A DNA stretch of 51,361 bases from JAVWHX01 sp036639875 (GCA_036639875.1 JAVWHX010000007.1:1-51361); one strand, 5' to 3'; counted from the first letter of the stretch, positions 8,469-17,263 are shown. Made by a program: numbers and translations. The notes: a model not told the origin generated them from the sequence alone.

Positions 8469-9983
8469 ATGAAAAATATTTTGGAATATTTAGAACAATC
8501 AAATCAAAAATATTCTACTAAGATAGCATTTAGTGATGATGTAAGAGAAATATCTTATGCTGAATGTGAAGAAGCATCAAAAAGAGTGGGAACTGGGTTA
8601 TTAGAGTTAAATTATAGAAGAAAACCTATTGCTGTATTGATGGATAAAAATGTTGAGAGTTTAACATGTTTCTTTGGGGTTGTTTATAGTGGGAACTTTT
8701 ATGTTGTAATTGATTCTTTAATGCCACAAGATCGTATTGAGAAAATCTTTGAAGCATTGAATCCAATTGCATTAATTTCTGATATTAAACATCAAGAACT
8801 TGCTCAATCATTACATGATTGCATTTATTTATATGAAGATTTGATGAAAGTTGATATTAATCAAGAAAAATTAGATATGATTAGAAATCAAATGATTGAT
8901 ACTGATCCTTTATATGCATTATTTACATCAGGATCAACAGGTGTTCCAAAAGGAGCAATTCTTTCACATCGTAATGTTATAAATTATGGTGAGTGGTATA
9001 AAGAAACATTTGATATTAATGATCAAACACAATTTGGAAGTCAAACACCATTTTATTTTAGTATGTCTGTTTCTGATGTCTATAGTACAATTATGTCAGG
9101 AGCAACGCTTCATATATTACCAAAGACATTATTCTCTTTCCCAATTAAGTTAATTGAATATATGAACTTAAAGAAAGTGAATACAATATATTGGGTACCT
9201 TCAGCTTTATGTATTATAGCTAATCTAAAGGTTTTAAATTATTTAGCTTTGGATTATGTAGATAAAGTCTTATTTGCTGGAGAAGTTATGCCAACAAAGC
9301 AATTAAATTATTGGATTGATAAAATTCCTAATGCTTTGTATGCAAATTTATTTGGGCCAACTGAAACAACAGATATATGTACATATTATATTGTAGATAG
9401 AAAATTTAATGATGATGAAGTTTTACCAATTGGTAAAGCATGTAATAATTGTGATGTTTTCTTATTAGATGAAAATAATAATGAAGTATTAGATGATAGA
9501 GAAGGAGAACTTTGTGCAAGAGGATCTTTTCTAGCAATGGGATATTATAATAATGAAGAAAAGACAAAAGAGGCTTTTGTTCAAAATCCTTTAAATACTG
9601 CTTATCCAGAAATGATTTATCGTACTGGGGATTTGGTTAAATATAATGATAAGGGTGAATTGATTTATATTACTCGTAAAGATTTCCAAATTAAACATAT
9701 GGGATATCGTATTGAGTTAGGTGAAATCGAATCAGCTGTTAATTCTTTAGAGAAGATACAATCTTGTGCTGTTATTTTTGATGAAGAAAAAGATAAAATC
9801 GTTCTTGTTTATACAGGAAAAACAGATGATAAAGAGATTATGGATGGAATATCTGCAAAGATACCACACTATATGTATCCAAATGTTATTGTAAAAATGA
9901 AGATTATGCCGTATAATCAAAACGGAAAAATTGATAGAAAATTATTGAAAGATAGTTATCAAGACTATATGGGAGGAAAATAA
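8469..9983 (+). CDS. dltA: DltA-like adenylating ligase (system 1)
   Basis: This 504-residue ANL enzyme should activate a carboxylic acid as its acyl-AMP and load it on the carrier encoded next. The A3 loop TSGSTGVPKG, the A5 segment LFGPTETT, the YRTGD motif and the C-terminal NGKIDR lysine are all present. Compared with Bacillus DltA (aligned from memory), PFSFDLSVMDLYP becomes PFYFSMSVSDVYS, so the alpha-amino-binding Asp is Ser198. The stereoselecting Cys of FCGEV is Ala270 (FAGEV). These are unusual for a D-alanine ligase. The gene leads an A-C-B-D operon. By gene context it is a dlt homologue; the true substrate is open. Confidence 0.85.
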   Translation: MKNILEYLEQSNQKYSTKIAFSDDVREISYAECEEASKRVGTGLLELNYRRKPIAVLMDKNVESLTCFFGVVYSGNFYVVIDSLMPQDRIEKIFEALNPIALISDIKHQELAQSLHDCIYLYEDLMKVDINQEKLDMIRNQMIDTDPLYALFTSGSTGVPKGAILSHRNVINYGEWYKETFDINDQTQFGSQTPFYFSMSVSDVYSTIMSGATLHILPKTLFSFPIKLIEYMNLKKVNTIYWVPSALCIIANLKVLNYLALDYVDKVLFAGEVMPTKQLNYWIDKIPNALYANLFGPTETTDICTYYIVDRKFNDDEVLPIGKACNNCDVFLLDENNNEVLDDREGELCARGSFLAMGYYNNEEKTKEAFVQNPLNTAYPEMIYRTGDLVKYNDKGELIYITRKDFQIKHMGYRIELGEIESAVNSLEKIQSCAVIFDEEKDKIVLVYTGKTDDKEIMDGISAKIPHYMYPNVIVKMKIMPYNQNGKIDRKLLKDSYQDYMGGK

Positions 9984-9984
9984 A

Positions 9985-10212
9985 ATGGATCAATTATTAG
10001 ATATATTAAAAGGGATGAAACCAGGTGTTGACTTTGAGAAAGAAGAAAATTTAATTGAGGATAGAGTTTTAGACTCATTAGATGTTATGAACTTATCTGT
10101 TGAATTAAATGATGAATTCGATATTGAAATCACACCATTAGATATTTTACCAGAAAACTTCAAATCAGCTTCAGCTATGTATGCATTAATCACACGTTTA
10201 CAAGACGAATAA
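9985..10212 (+). CDS. dltC: DltC-like carrier protein (system 1)
   Basis: This is a 75-residue acyl carrier protein with the phosphopantetheine serine at S31 in RVLDSLDVM. It should carry the acyl group made by the preceding ligase to the membrane MBOAT protein. It starts one base after the ligase stop and has a GGGAGG ribosome site inside the ligase end. In Bacillus the order is A-B-C-D; here the carrier comes second. Length and helix pattern are normal for DltC. Confidence 0.9.
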   Translation: MDQLLDILKGMKPGVDFEKEENLIEDRVLDSLDVMNLSVELNDEFDIEITPLDILPENFKSASAMYALITRLQDE

Positions 10213-10216
10213 AATT

Positions 10217-11797
10217 ATGGCTTATACAACATATATATATTTAGTACTTTTTTTAGGAATCACATTTCTTTTATATACTGTGTTTCCTAAAAAATTGAAG
10301 TGGACAGTTTTATTAGCAGCAAGTGTTTGTTATTATGCACTTGCATCAAGATGGTGGTTAATTATATTTATATTTATGACCACCATTACTATATATTATA
10401 GTGCTATTTGGATAGATAGAATTAATGATTTGTTTGCAAGTGTGAAGCAGGTATTGAGTAAAGAAGAAAAGAAAGCTTTTAAAGAAAAACTTTTATGGCA
10501 AAAGAAAATGGTTGTAGTTTTAATGTTGTTGGTAAACGTTGGAACACTTGTTTTCTTAAAGTATTCTAATTTCTTTTCAGAAGTTTTAAATTCTTTGGTA
10601 TTTGAACATTTAAATATGCAAATACCAATGATGAAGTTATTTTTACCTTTAGGTATTTCTTTTTATACATTACAAGCAGTGAGTTATGTAATAGATGTAT
10701 ATAGAGGTAAATATAAAGCAGATAAGAATCTTGGAAGAGTTGGATTATTTTTGGTTTTCTTTCCTACAATTGTAGAAGGACCAATAGCCAGATATGATCA
10801 AGTTGCTCATCAATTATATGAAGGACATTCTTTTCATTATGAAAACCTTACACATGGTACACAGTTAATCTTGTGGGGGATGTTTAAAAAGATTGTTATT
10901 GCTGATAGAGCAAATATGCTTGTTAATTTTGTTTTTGGTGATTATTTAGAATATTCAGGGTTAAGTGTTGTTTTCGCAATTATCTTTTATACAATTCAGA
11001 TTTATACTGAATTTTCAGGTTGTATGGATATTGTCAGAGGTAGTGCACAAATCTTTAGTGTTCATTTACCAGAAAACTTTAAACAGCCATTCTTTGCAAA
11101 AAGTATTAATGAATTTTGGCAACGTTGGCATATTACATTAGGGGCATGGCTTAGAGACTATGTATTCTATAGTGTTTCATTGTCAGCACCATTTAAGAAA
11201 TTTAGTCAATTTGTAAAAGCTCATAGTAATGATTATATTTCAAAATTATTACCAGCAACAACTGCTTTGTTCTTTGTATGGATTACAAATGGTTTATGGC
11301 ATGGTTCTAGTTTGAAATATGTTATGTATGGTATGTATTATTATGCTTTTATGGTTATTGGAATGTTTATGGAGCCAGTATTTAAAAAAGTTTTAGATAC
11401 ACTACATATTAAAAAAGAAGCATGGTATTTTAAAGGTTTCCAAATATTGAGAACAACTTTAATTGTTTGTATTGGGATGTTAATCTTTAGAGCTGATAAT
11501 CTAAGCTCGGCATATCATATGTTTATATCATGTTTTCAAAACTTTAGTTTAGATTTAGGTCAATTAACACATCTAGGATTAAGTGTTCAGGATATCTTGA
11601 TGGTTATTGTAGGTGTTGTTGTTGTATTAATAGTAGGATTAATTAGAGAAAAAGGGATTCATATTAGAGAAAGTGTTGCGAAATGGAATATTGTTCCTAG
11701 ATGGGCATTTTACTTAGTTGCATTTTTAGTTGTTGTTATTTTTGGAGCATATGGTAGAGGGTATGATATTGTTAGCTTTATCTATGCGCAATTCTAG
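10217..11797 (+). CDS. dltB: DltB-like MBOAT acyltransferase (system 1)
   Basis: A 526-residue multi-pass membrane O-acyltransferase. MBOAT hallmarks are QRWHITLGAWLRDYVFY and the catalytic-type His362 in GLWHGSS. Conserved DltB-like segments LPLGISFYTLQAVSYVIDVY and EGPIARYDQ are also present. By family knowledge it takes the acyl group from the cytosolic carrier and passes it across the membrane toward the DltD partner and a teichoic acid or other surface acceptor. It begins four bases after the carrier gene, with no clear ribosome site, so translation is probably coupled. A paralogue is encoded in system 2. Confidence 0.92.
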   Translation: MAYTTYIYLVLFLGITFLLYTVFPKKLKWTVLLAASVCYYALASRWWLIIFIFMTTITIYYSAIWIDRINDLFASVKQVLSKEEKKAFKEKLLWQKKMVVVLMLLVNVGTLVFLKYSNFFSEVLNSLVFEHLNMQIPMMKLFLPLGISFYTLQAVSYVIDVYRGKYKADKNLGRVGLFLVFFPTIVEGPIARYDQVAHQLYEGHSFHYENLTHGTQLILWGMFKKIVIADRANMLVNFVFGDYLEYSGLSVVFAIIFYTIQIYTEFSGCMDIVRGSAQIFSVHLPENFKQPFFAKSINEFWQRWHITLGAWLRDYVFYSVSLSAPFKKFSQFVKAHSNDYISKLLPATTALFFVWITNGLWHGSSLKYVMYGMYYYAFMVIGMFMEPVFKKVLDTLHIKKEAWYFKGFQILRTTLIVCIGMLIFRADNLSSAYHMFISCFQNFSLDLGQLTHLGLSVQDILMVIVGVVVVLIVGLIREKGIHIRESVAKWNIVPRWAFYLVAFLVVVIFGAYGRGYDIVSFIYAQF

Positions 11798-11808
11798 GGG
11801 GTGATATT

Positions 11809-12783
11809 GTGGAAAAATCAGAAGTTAAAAAGAATGTTTTGAATATCACGAAGATTGTTGCGTTCCTTTTGATTGTAGCTGTTTCATTAGCAGCTCTTTC
11901 TCCAATATTTAAGCCTAAGAATAATACAAAAGAAGCTGGTATTGAATATGAAAATGCAAGAGGATTTTATGGTGAGAAGAAGAATACTATAGATGTTTAT
12001 GCAGTTGGTAATAGTGATTTATATAGTGCTTTTAATCCTTTACAGTTATGGAAAGAACATGGGAATACCTCTTATGTAAGTGCTGAACCACAACAAAATA
12101 CGGTGGGTGCTTATTATTTGTTAAAAGAATTTTTAACAGTTCAAAAGCCTAAGTTAGTTATTTTGGAAGTTGATGAATTATTTACAAAGAGTGATAATGA
12201 TGATATTGATGATTTAATTTCAAAGACATTAAGAACTTCTTTACCTATTTTTGAATATCATAGTCGTTGGAAAGATTTATCTAAAGATGATTTCTTTAAT
12301 GAAAGTTTCTATGAAGCTAGACAAGAAACTAAGGGTTATATTTATCATAATGATGTTAAACCTTATAAGGGATCGTATATGGATAAAAAGCGTAGAAAAG
12401 AAATGACTTATGTTAGTGAGTTATATTTAGATAAGTTTGTAAAACTTGCTAGAGATAATGGCGCTGAAGTTATGTTTACTGTATATCCTTCTGCAACGAC
12501 TTGGACAAAGGATAAGCATGAAACAGTAAAGAAATATTCAAAAGAAAACAAGATTAAGTTTGTTGATTTCAATGTTATGAAGGATTCTGAAACTGGATTT
12601 AATTGGTCTACTGATTCTAGAGATGGTGGTAATCATCTTAATTTCAATGGAGCAACGAAAATGACTTCTTATATTGGAGAATATATTAATCAAAATTATA
12701 AGTTGGATGATCATAGAGGAAATAGTGAATATTCTCAGTGGGATAAAGATTATAACTCTTTTATGAAAAAAATTAAGAAATAG
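11809..12783 (+). CDS. dltD: DltD-like SGNH-fold surface acyl-transfer protein (system 1)
   Basis: This 324-residue protein has one N-terminal membrane anchor (about residues 14-34), and the rest is predicted outside the cell. An SGNH-type serine is at S69 in AVGNSDLYS and the catalytic-type histidine at H276 in GGNHLNFNG. DltD proteins complete transfer of the acyl group to the polymer. It starts with GTG behind a strong AGGGGGTGA site that overlaps the dltB stop region. It is the last gene of the operon; no hairpin terminator is visible before the SRP RNA promoter. Confidence 0.85.
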   Translation: MEKSEVKKNVLNITKIVAFLLIVAVSLAALSPIFKPKNNTKEAGIEYENARGFYGEKKNTIDVYAVGNSDLYSAFNPLQLWKEHGNTSYVSAEPQQNTVGAYYLLKEFLTVQKPKLVILEVDELFTKSDNDDIDDLISKTLRTSLPIFEYHSRWKDLSKDDFFNESFYEARQETKGYIYHNDVKPYKGSYMDKKRRKEMTYVSELYLDKFVKLARDNGAEVMFTVYPSATTWTKDKHETVKKYSKENKIKFVDFNVMKDSETGFNWSTDSRDGGNHLNFNGATKMTSYIGEYINQNYKLDDHRGNSEYSQWDKDYNSFMKKIKK

Positions 12784-12787
12784 ATTA

Positions 12788-12815
12788 TTGATTTGTTTGT
12801 TATATGTGATATAAT
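12788..12815 (+). promoter_or_regulatory. Promoter of SRP RNA
   Basis: TTGATT (-35) and TATAAT (12810-12815) are separated by 16 bases, with TG one base before the -10. This is one of the strongest promoters in the window, as expected for a stable RNA. Confidence 0.75.
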
Positions 12816-12821
12816 AAATCT

Positions 12822-12908
12822 TGCCATTACAATAGGCGGCTTCGAACCATGTCAGGACCGGAAGGTAGCAGCATTAAGAGTGTCCGTTTATGTGTAGTGG
12901 CTTTTTTT
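12822..12908 (+). ncRNA. ffs: Signal recognition particle RNA, small (4.5S) type
   Basis: The apical domain is unmistakable: CCATGTCAGGACCGGAAGG then TAGCAGCA. Outer arms pair GCCATTACA with TGTGTAGTGGC, and a T-run follows (12902-12908). At roughly 80 bases it is the short form without an Alu domain, unlike the larger scRNA of Bacillus. It binds Ffh to target membrane proteins. It lies just before tadA; in Bacillus it lies between tadA and dnaX. Confidence 0.95.
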
Positions 12909-12922
12909 AAAGGAGAATGTGC

Positions 12923-13360
12923 ATGAATGATATAGAAGCGATGACAATTGCATATAATCAAGCGATGATTGCTAAGGAGCATGATGAAGTTCCTATTGGA
13001 GCAATTGTTGTAAAAGATAATCAGATTATTGGAATGGGTTATAATCAAAAGGAAACATTGAATGATGTAACTGCTCATGCTGAAATGATTGCTATTAAAC
13101 AAGCTTGTCAAAAACTTCAAACATGGCATTTAAATGGTTGTACATTATATTCTACTTTAGAACCATGTATGATGTGTAGTGGAGCTATTATTCAAAGTCG
13201 TATTTCTCGTGTTGTTTTTGGAGCAAGTGGAGTTCGTTGGGATGGTATTTCACGTTATGTAAAAGATCATCATTTTAATCATTATCCAGATATTGTTTCA
13301 GGTATATATGAAAAAGAATGTTGTTCTTTATTAAGTGACTATTTTAAAACGAAGAGGTAG
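12923..13360 (+). CDS. tadA: tRNA-specific adenosine deaminase TadA
   Basis: TadA converts A34 to inosine in tRNA-Arg(ACG). The zinc site is complete: H52-A-E54 with the catalytic glutamate, and PCMMC (C82, C85). Length of 145 residues fits. The start at 12923 is preferred because AGGAG ends seven bases before it; an in-frame ATG six bases earlier abuts the ribosome site. The SRP RNA terminator T-run immediately precedes the ribosome site, so tadA may depend partly on read-through from the SRP promoter. Confidence 0.95.
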   Translation: MNDIEAMTIAYNQAMIAKEHDEVPIGAIVVKDNQIIGMGYNQKETLNDVTAHAEMIAIKQACQKLQTWHLNGCTLYSTLEPCMMCSGAIIQSRISRVVFGASGVRWDGISRYVKDHHFNHYPDIVSGIYEKECCSLLSDYFKTKR

Positions 13361-13408
13361 TGTACACATAATTTACATATTTTGTTTATAATAGATTCAT
13401 CTTTGTAT

Positions 13409-13417
13409 TGTTATAAT
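13409..13417 (+). promoter_or_regulatory. Extended -10 promoter before the Bax-inhibitor-type gene
   Basis: TG-T-TATAAT lies about 22 bases before the start codon, followed closely by AAAGGAG. A second TATAAT occurs at 13387-13392. Confidence 0.55.
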
Positions 13418-13438
13418 AATACAAAGGAGATGATTGAT

Positions 13439-14119
13439 ATGGATACAAGTTTACAATATACAAAAATATCATATAAAAACTTTTTGGCAAAGGTTTTTAA
13501 ATGGATGTTTGGAGGATTACTTTTAACAACAATAACATCTATTTTATTCTTAGTGTTAGGAGTTAATCGTATCTCTGAAATAAACTTCTTCACTATTGCA
13601 TTAGTGACGTCCATTATAGAGATAACTATGGTAATTCTTGTTGGGAAAAGAATTAGTAATTTATCAATGAAAACTGCAAAAAGATATTTTTATGTTTATT
13701 CAATTATTAATGGAATAACAATATCTTTTTTGTTAAGTCTTGTTGATCCATATATTTCTATTTTAGCTTTTGCATTAACCTGTTCACTTTTTGGGCTTTT
13801 ATATATTATTGCTACTTATAGTTCATATGATTTTTCTTCAATAGGAAAGACATGTTTGTCTACATTACCAATACTCTTTATAGCTTATCTTATACTATTT
13901 TTTATACAAGCACCAATTTTATTTTATATCATTATTCTTATTGATTTATTTGTTTTTATAGGTATTACACTATACGATATTCAACAAATTGAAGTTTTAT
14001 ATAATAAAGCTTCTCATGAAACAATAGAAACTTTTGCTATGATAGGCGCTTTAACTTTGTATATGGACTTTATAGATATATTTATAGATATATTAATTAT
14101 AATTTCAGATGGATTATAG
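13439..14119 (+). CDS. Bax inhibitor-1/YccA family membrane protein
   Basis: This 226-residue protein has about seven hydrophobic segments and a short cytosolic N-terminus. Spacing and features such as GLLYIIATYSSYDFSS and the final TLYMDFIDIFIDIL segment match the Bax inhibitor-1 (TMBIM) family, whose C-terminal acidic residues form a pH-sensitive calcium-leak site in YetJ of Bacillus. The start at 13439 is nine bases after GGAG; an ATG at 13430 directly touches the ribosome site. It is a single gene with its own promoter and terminator, inserted between tadA and dnaX. Family assignment is good; physiological role is unknown. Confidence 0.8.
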   Translation: MDTSLQYTKISYKNFLAKVFKWMFGGLLLTTITSILFLVLGVNRISEINFFTIALVTSIIEITMVILVGKRISNLSMKTAKRYFYVYSIINGITISFLLSLVDPYISILAFALTCSLFGLLYIIATYSSYDFSSIGKTCLSTLPILFIAYLILFFIQAPILFYIIILIDLFVFIGITLYDIQQIEVLYNKASHETIETFAMIGALTLYMDFIDIFIDILIIISDGL

Positions 14120-14142
14120 ATATCGAAAGATATCTTTTTTTT
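14118..14142 (+). terminator. Terminator overlapping the stop of the Bax-inhibitor-type gene
   Basis: AGATATC and GATATCT pair around a GAAA tetraloop, followed by eight T residues. The first arm includes the last bases of the TAG stop codon. Confidence 0.9.
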
Positions 14143-14155
14143 CTTTATGAAAGTG

Positions 14156-14164
14156 TGGTATAAT
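14156..14164 (+). promoter_or_regulatory. Extended -10 promoter of dnaX-ebfC-recR
   Basis: TG-G-TATAAT, 19 bases before the dnaX start codon, right after the upstream terminator. Confidence 0.65.
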
Positions 14165-14183
14165 TGACGAAGGAGTTGATACT

Positions 14184-16073
14184 ATGGCATATAAGACATT
14201 ATATAGAGTTTATCGTCCACAAAAATTTGATGAAGTTGCTGGACAAGAACATATTATTACAACATTAAAGCATGCAGTTGAGGAAAGTAAAATTGCGCAT
14301 GCTTATTTATTTTGTGGACCTAGAGGAACTGGGAAAACAACAATAGCAAAGTTACTTGCAAAAGCAATTAATTGTACTGGAGAAGTAAAACCATGTGATG
14401 AATGTGAAAACTGTCAAGAGATAACAGTTGGTAATCATCCTGATGTTATTGAAATAGATGCGGCTAGTAATAATGGTGTTGATGAAGTAAGAAGTTTAAT
14501 TGAAAAAGTTAAGTATGCACCTAGTCAAGGTAAGTATAAAGTTTATATTATTGATGAAGTTCATATGATGTCAACAGGAGCTTTTAATGCGCTATTAAAA
14601 ACATTAGAAGAACCCCCAGCACATGTTGTCTTTATTTTGGCAACAACTGAACCACATAAAATACTTCCAACAATTATTTCTAGATGTCAAAGATTTGACT
14701 TCACAAAGTTAAGTTTAAGAGATATTGTTAATAGAATGAAAGATATTGTTAAAGAAGAAAAGTATAATTGTGATGATGAAGCATTAGAAATGATAGCTAA
14801 ATTAGCTGATGGTGGAATGCGAGATGCTTTATCTATTTTAGAACAATGTCTAGCTTATAATGATCAACATTTAACAGTACAAAATGTAAATCATATTTAT
14901 GGTATTATTTCATTGGAAAAGAAGATAGATCTTATTAAGATTCTTTTGTCTAAAGATATGAAATTATCTTTATCTTTATTAGAAGAAATGAAAAAGAATG
15001 GGATTGATATAAAACGATTAACTTTTGATTTGGTTGACATCTTAAAGGATATTGTTATATATAGAAATACAAATGATGATATAATTTTATTTGTCTTATC
15101 TAGATATTATTTAGATATGTTATCTCCATTTATTTCATGCCAAGAAGCATTTGATTTTATTGATATATTGATGGATGCTAGTGAAAAGTATGCTAAAGTT
15201 ATTAATCCATCAATATACTTTGAGTTAGCAGTTCTAAAAATGTGTAATCATGTTCAAGAAGAGAGAGTTATTAACCAAAACATAGTTGTTGAAGAAAAGA
15301 AACCAGAACCAGCTATAGTGTCTCAAGAGACTATTGTACAAGAAGTTGAGATTATACCTGAAGAAGTTCAACCAGTTGACGATAATATTGAGGATATTAT
15401 GGATGATTATGTTGAGGAAGAGATGGTTACTGAACCCGTAATTTCTTCGGAAGCAATAGGAGATGTTGAACCTATTGATGAAATTATTGATGATCAAATC
15501 CAAGATGAAATCTTGGTTGAACCAGTGGAAGATATTCCTACTTTTGAGTTTGATAAGAAAGAAGAAATTGAACAAAATGTATCTGATAATATACATGTAG
15601 ATTCAAGTGATATTCTTAATATATTGGTACAAGCAGATAGAACAGTATTAGAAAGTGTTCAGGAACGTTGGCCTATTATCAAAAGATATCTAGCAAATCT
15701 TAATACTGCAAAAAGTGCAGCAATGTTATGTGATGGTACTGCTGTAGCAGCATGTAAAGGTGGCTTGATTATTTCTTTTGAATATCAACCAGCTGTTAAT
15801 GCTGCTAATTACTATAAGAACTATAAGCAATTAAGCTCTTTTCTACATGAAGTTTTAGGGCAGGAATTTAAGTTTGTAGCCATTCAACAAGATGAATGGA
15901 TTAAAATGAGAAGTCAATTTATAGAATTAAAAAGACAAGGACAATTACCACAGGCTCATGAGTTAACTTTAAAACATATTGATTCACAGAATTTAGATTA
16001 TGTTGAAATGAATGAAGCTCAAGAGTTTGCAGTAGAATTATTTGGAGATATTGTTGAATTTAAGGAGGACTAA
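14184..16073 (+). CDS. dnaX: DNA polymerase III subunit gamma/tau
   Basis: The clamp-loader ATPase subunit. Walker A GPRGTGKT is at residues 45-52, zinc cysteines at C64, C71, C74 and C77, and DEVHMM and ISRCQRFDF follow. After the AAA+ and collar domains (to about 380) comes a long acidic linker (about 385-475, rich in Glu, Asp, Ile and Val), then a tau-type C-terminal domain that should contact the polymerase alpha subunit. I see no A-rich slippery heptamer, so a shorter gamma form by frameshift is unlikely. The 629-residue length is normal for Firmicutes tau. Confidence 0.97.
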   Translation: MAYKTLYRVYRPQKFDEVAGQEHIITTLKHAVEESKIAHAYLFCGPRGTGKTTIAKLLAKAINCTGEVKPCDECENCQEITVGNHPDVIEIDAASNNGVDEVRSLIEKVKYAPSQGKYKVYIIDEVHMMSTGAFNALLKTLEEPPAHVVFILATTEPHKILPTIISRCQRFDFTKLSLRDIVNRMKDIVKEEKYNCDDEALEMIAKLADGGMRDALSILEQCLAYNDQHLTVQNVNHIYGIISLEKKIDLIKILLSKDMKLSLSLLEEMKKNGIDIKRLTFDLVDILKDIVIYRNTNDDIILFVLSRYYLDMLSPFISCQEAFDFIDILMDASEKYAKVINPSIYFELAVLKMCNHVQEERVINQNIVVEEKKPEPAIVSQETIVQEVEIIPEEVQPVDDNIEDIMDDYVEEEMVTEPVISSEAIGDVEPIDEIIDDQIQDEILVEPVEDIPTFEFDKKEEIEQNVSDNIHVDSSDILNILVQADRTVLESVQERWPIIKRYLANLNTAKSAAMLCDGTAVAACKGGLIISFEYQPAVNAANYYKNYKQLSSFLHEVLGQEFKFVAIQQDEWIKMRSQFIELKRQGQLPQAHELTLKHIDSQNLDYVEMNEAQEFAVELFGDIVEFKED

Positions 16074-16074
16074 T

Positions 16075-16383
16075 ATGAATTTTAACCAATTGGTGCAACA
16101 AGCACAACAAATGCAAAGAAAAGTAAATAAAGCAAAAAAAGAATTAGATGCTAAAGAATATGATATTGTATGTCAAAATAATTTAATAACTGGAAAGATG
16201 TTAGGTAGTCTTCAAATTAGTGATATACATATAGATGAATCTTTAATGAAATTAGAAAATAAAGATGATTTAGAAGCTTTGTTAAGTGTAACTCTTAATC
16301 AAATGATTGTTAATATCAGTAAAGAAAGGGAAGATACATTAGATAAGCTTACAAATGGTGTTGATGTATCTGCATTTCTATAA
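16075..16383 (+). CDS. ebfC: YbaB/EbfC nucleoid-associated protein
   Basis: A 102-residue homologue of YbaB/EbfC, a dimeric DNA-binding protein always encoded between dnaX and recR. The N-terminus MNFNQLVQQAQQMQRKVNKA gives the expected amphipathic helix, but the central glycine-rich part is less canonical than usual. The ATG at 16075 is preferred: AAGGAGG lies seven bases before it, and it starts two bases after the dnaX stop. Its stop overlaps recR by one base (TAATG). Confidence 0.88.
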   Translation: MNFNQLVQQAQQMQRKVNKAKKELDAKEYDIVCQNNLITGKMLGSLQISDIHIDESLMKLENKDDLEALLSVTLNQMIVNISKEREDTLDKLTNGVDVSAFL

Positions 16384-16976
16384 TGGAATATCCACATACA
16401 TTTGAAGAACTTGTTGAGTGTTTTAAGATGTTACCAGGAATTGGTGGCAAAGGTGCTGAACGAATGGTATATCATGTTTTACAAATGGATAAAGAACAAG
16501 TTCAAAGATTTTCTAAAGCATTAATTGATTTTAAAGAGAATACTAAGTATTGTAAAAAGTGTGGGCATATTTGTGAGGATGAATATTGTGATATATGCAA
16601 TGATTCAAGAAGAGATCAAACAACGATATGTGTTGTTGAATCACCTAAAGATGTCTTTGCTATGGAAAAGTTAAAAGAGTATAGGGGTTTATATCATGTC
16701 TTACACGGGACAATGTCAATTATGGATGGAAAAACAATTGAAGATTTGAATATCCAATCTTTATTTGAAAGACTTGACGATCATATTGAAGAAGTCATAA
16801 TTGCTACTAATCCGACAAGAGAAGGTGAAACCACTGCATTATTCTTAGCAAAGCTATTAGCTAAGCAAAATATTCCAGCTTCTAGAATAGCGAACGGTCT
16901 ACCTATTGGTGGGAATTTGGATTATGCTGACGAATTAACACTTTTGAAATCTTTAGAAGGAAGAAAGAAATTATAA
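16383..16976 (+). CDS. recR: Recombination mediator RecR
   Basis: RecR forms a ring that, with RecO and RecF, promotes RecA loading in gap repair. It has the helix-hairpin-helix LPGIGGKGAERM, zinc cysteines C57, C60, C69 and C72, and a Toprim domain beginning with CVVESPKD. Length is 197 residues as expected. Translation is coupled to ebfC by a one-base overlap. The terminator at its end overlaps the start region of bofA. Confidence 0.97.
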   Translation: MEYPHTFEELVECFKMLPGIGGKGAERMVYHVLQMDKEQVQRFSKALIDFKENTKYCKKCGHICEDEYCDICNDSRRDQTTICVVESPKDVFAMEKLKEYRGLYHVLHGTMSIMDGKTIEDLNIQSLFERLDDHIEEVIIATNPTREGETTALFLAKLLAKQNIPASRIANGLPIGGNLDYADELTLLKSLEGRKKL

Positions 16977-17008
16977 ATCACCTCATATAATAAATGAGGT
17001 GATTTTTT
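16976..17008 (+). terminator. recR terminator carrying the bofA ribosome site
   Basis: AATCACCTCAT pairs with ATGAGGTGATT (16994-17004), followed by six T residues. The descending arm contains AGGTG, the ribosome site of the next gene, whose ATG is at 17009. If the hairpin forms on read-through RNA, that site is masked. Confidence 0.85.
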
Positions 17009-17191
17009 ATGAGATTAATAACAAAAGTGTTTTTTAGACTGGTTATGGCAGTCTTGGTTATTTTGATTATCAATTCTTTTCAATCAGTAACGAGTCTTAA
17101 TTTATCTTTAAATGTTTTTAATGTTTTAATGATATCCTTGTTTGATATTTTTGGAATCATTCTTTGCGTGGTTCTTAATATCATACTATAG
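17009..17191 (+). CDS. bofA: Short BofA-like pro-sigma-K processing inhibitor
   Basis: This 60-residue hydrophobic protein sits directly after recR, where Bacillus has yaaL-bofA. It aligns without gaps to the C-terminal two thirds of BofA (87 residues in Bacillus, recalled), covering the segment VVNLIGGSFGVHIP-like to the end. The N-terminal membrane helix is absent. In Bacillus BofA sits in the outer forespore membrane and holds the SpoIVFB protease inactive until late sporulation. Identity rests on synteny and hydrophobic pattern, so a different small membrane protein cannot be excluded. Confidence 0.7.
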   Translation: MRLITKVFFRLVMAVLVILIINSFQSVTSLNLSLNVFNVLMISLFDIFGIILCVVLNIIL

Positions 17192-17234
17192 GGGTATAAT
17201 TGAAATAACTCTTTATCTCTTGCTAAAATTTCTA

Positions 17235-17240
17235 TATAAT
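17235..17240 (+). promoter_or_regulatory. Possible -10 of tmk operon
   Basis: TATAAT lies 23 bases before the tmk start, with TTTATC 17 bases upstream. A second TATAAT at 17195-17200 is an alternative. Confidence 0.4.
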
Positions 17241-17263
17241 AGAATAAGAAGTGAGGTGTTACA

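Noticed and set aside
14184..16073. Programmed frameshift in dnaX giving a gamma form
   Set aside because: No A-AAA-AAG-type slippery heptamer was found in the gene.
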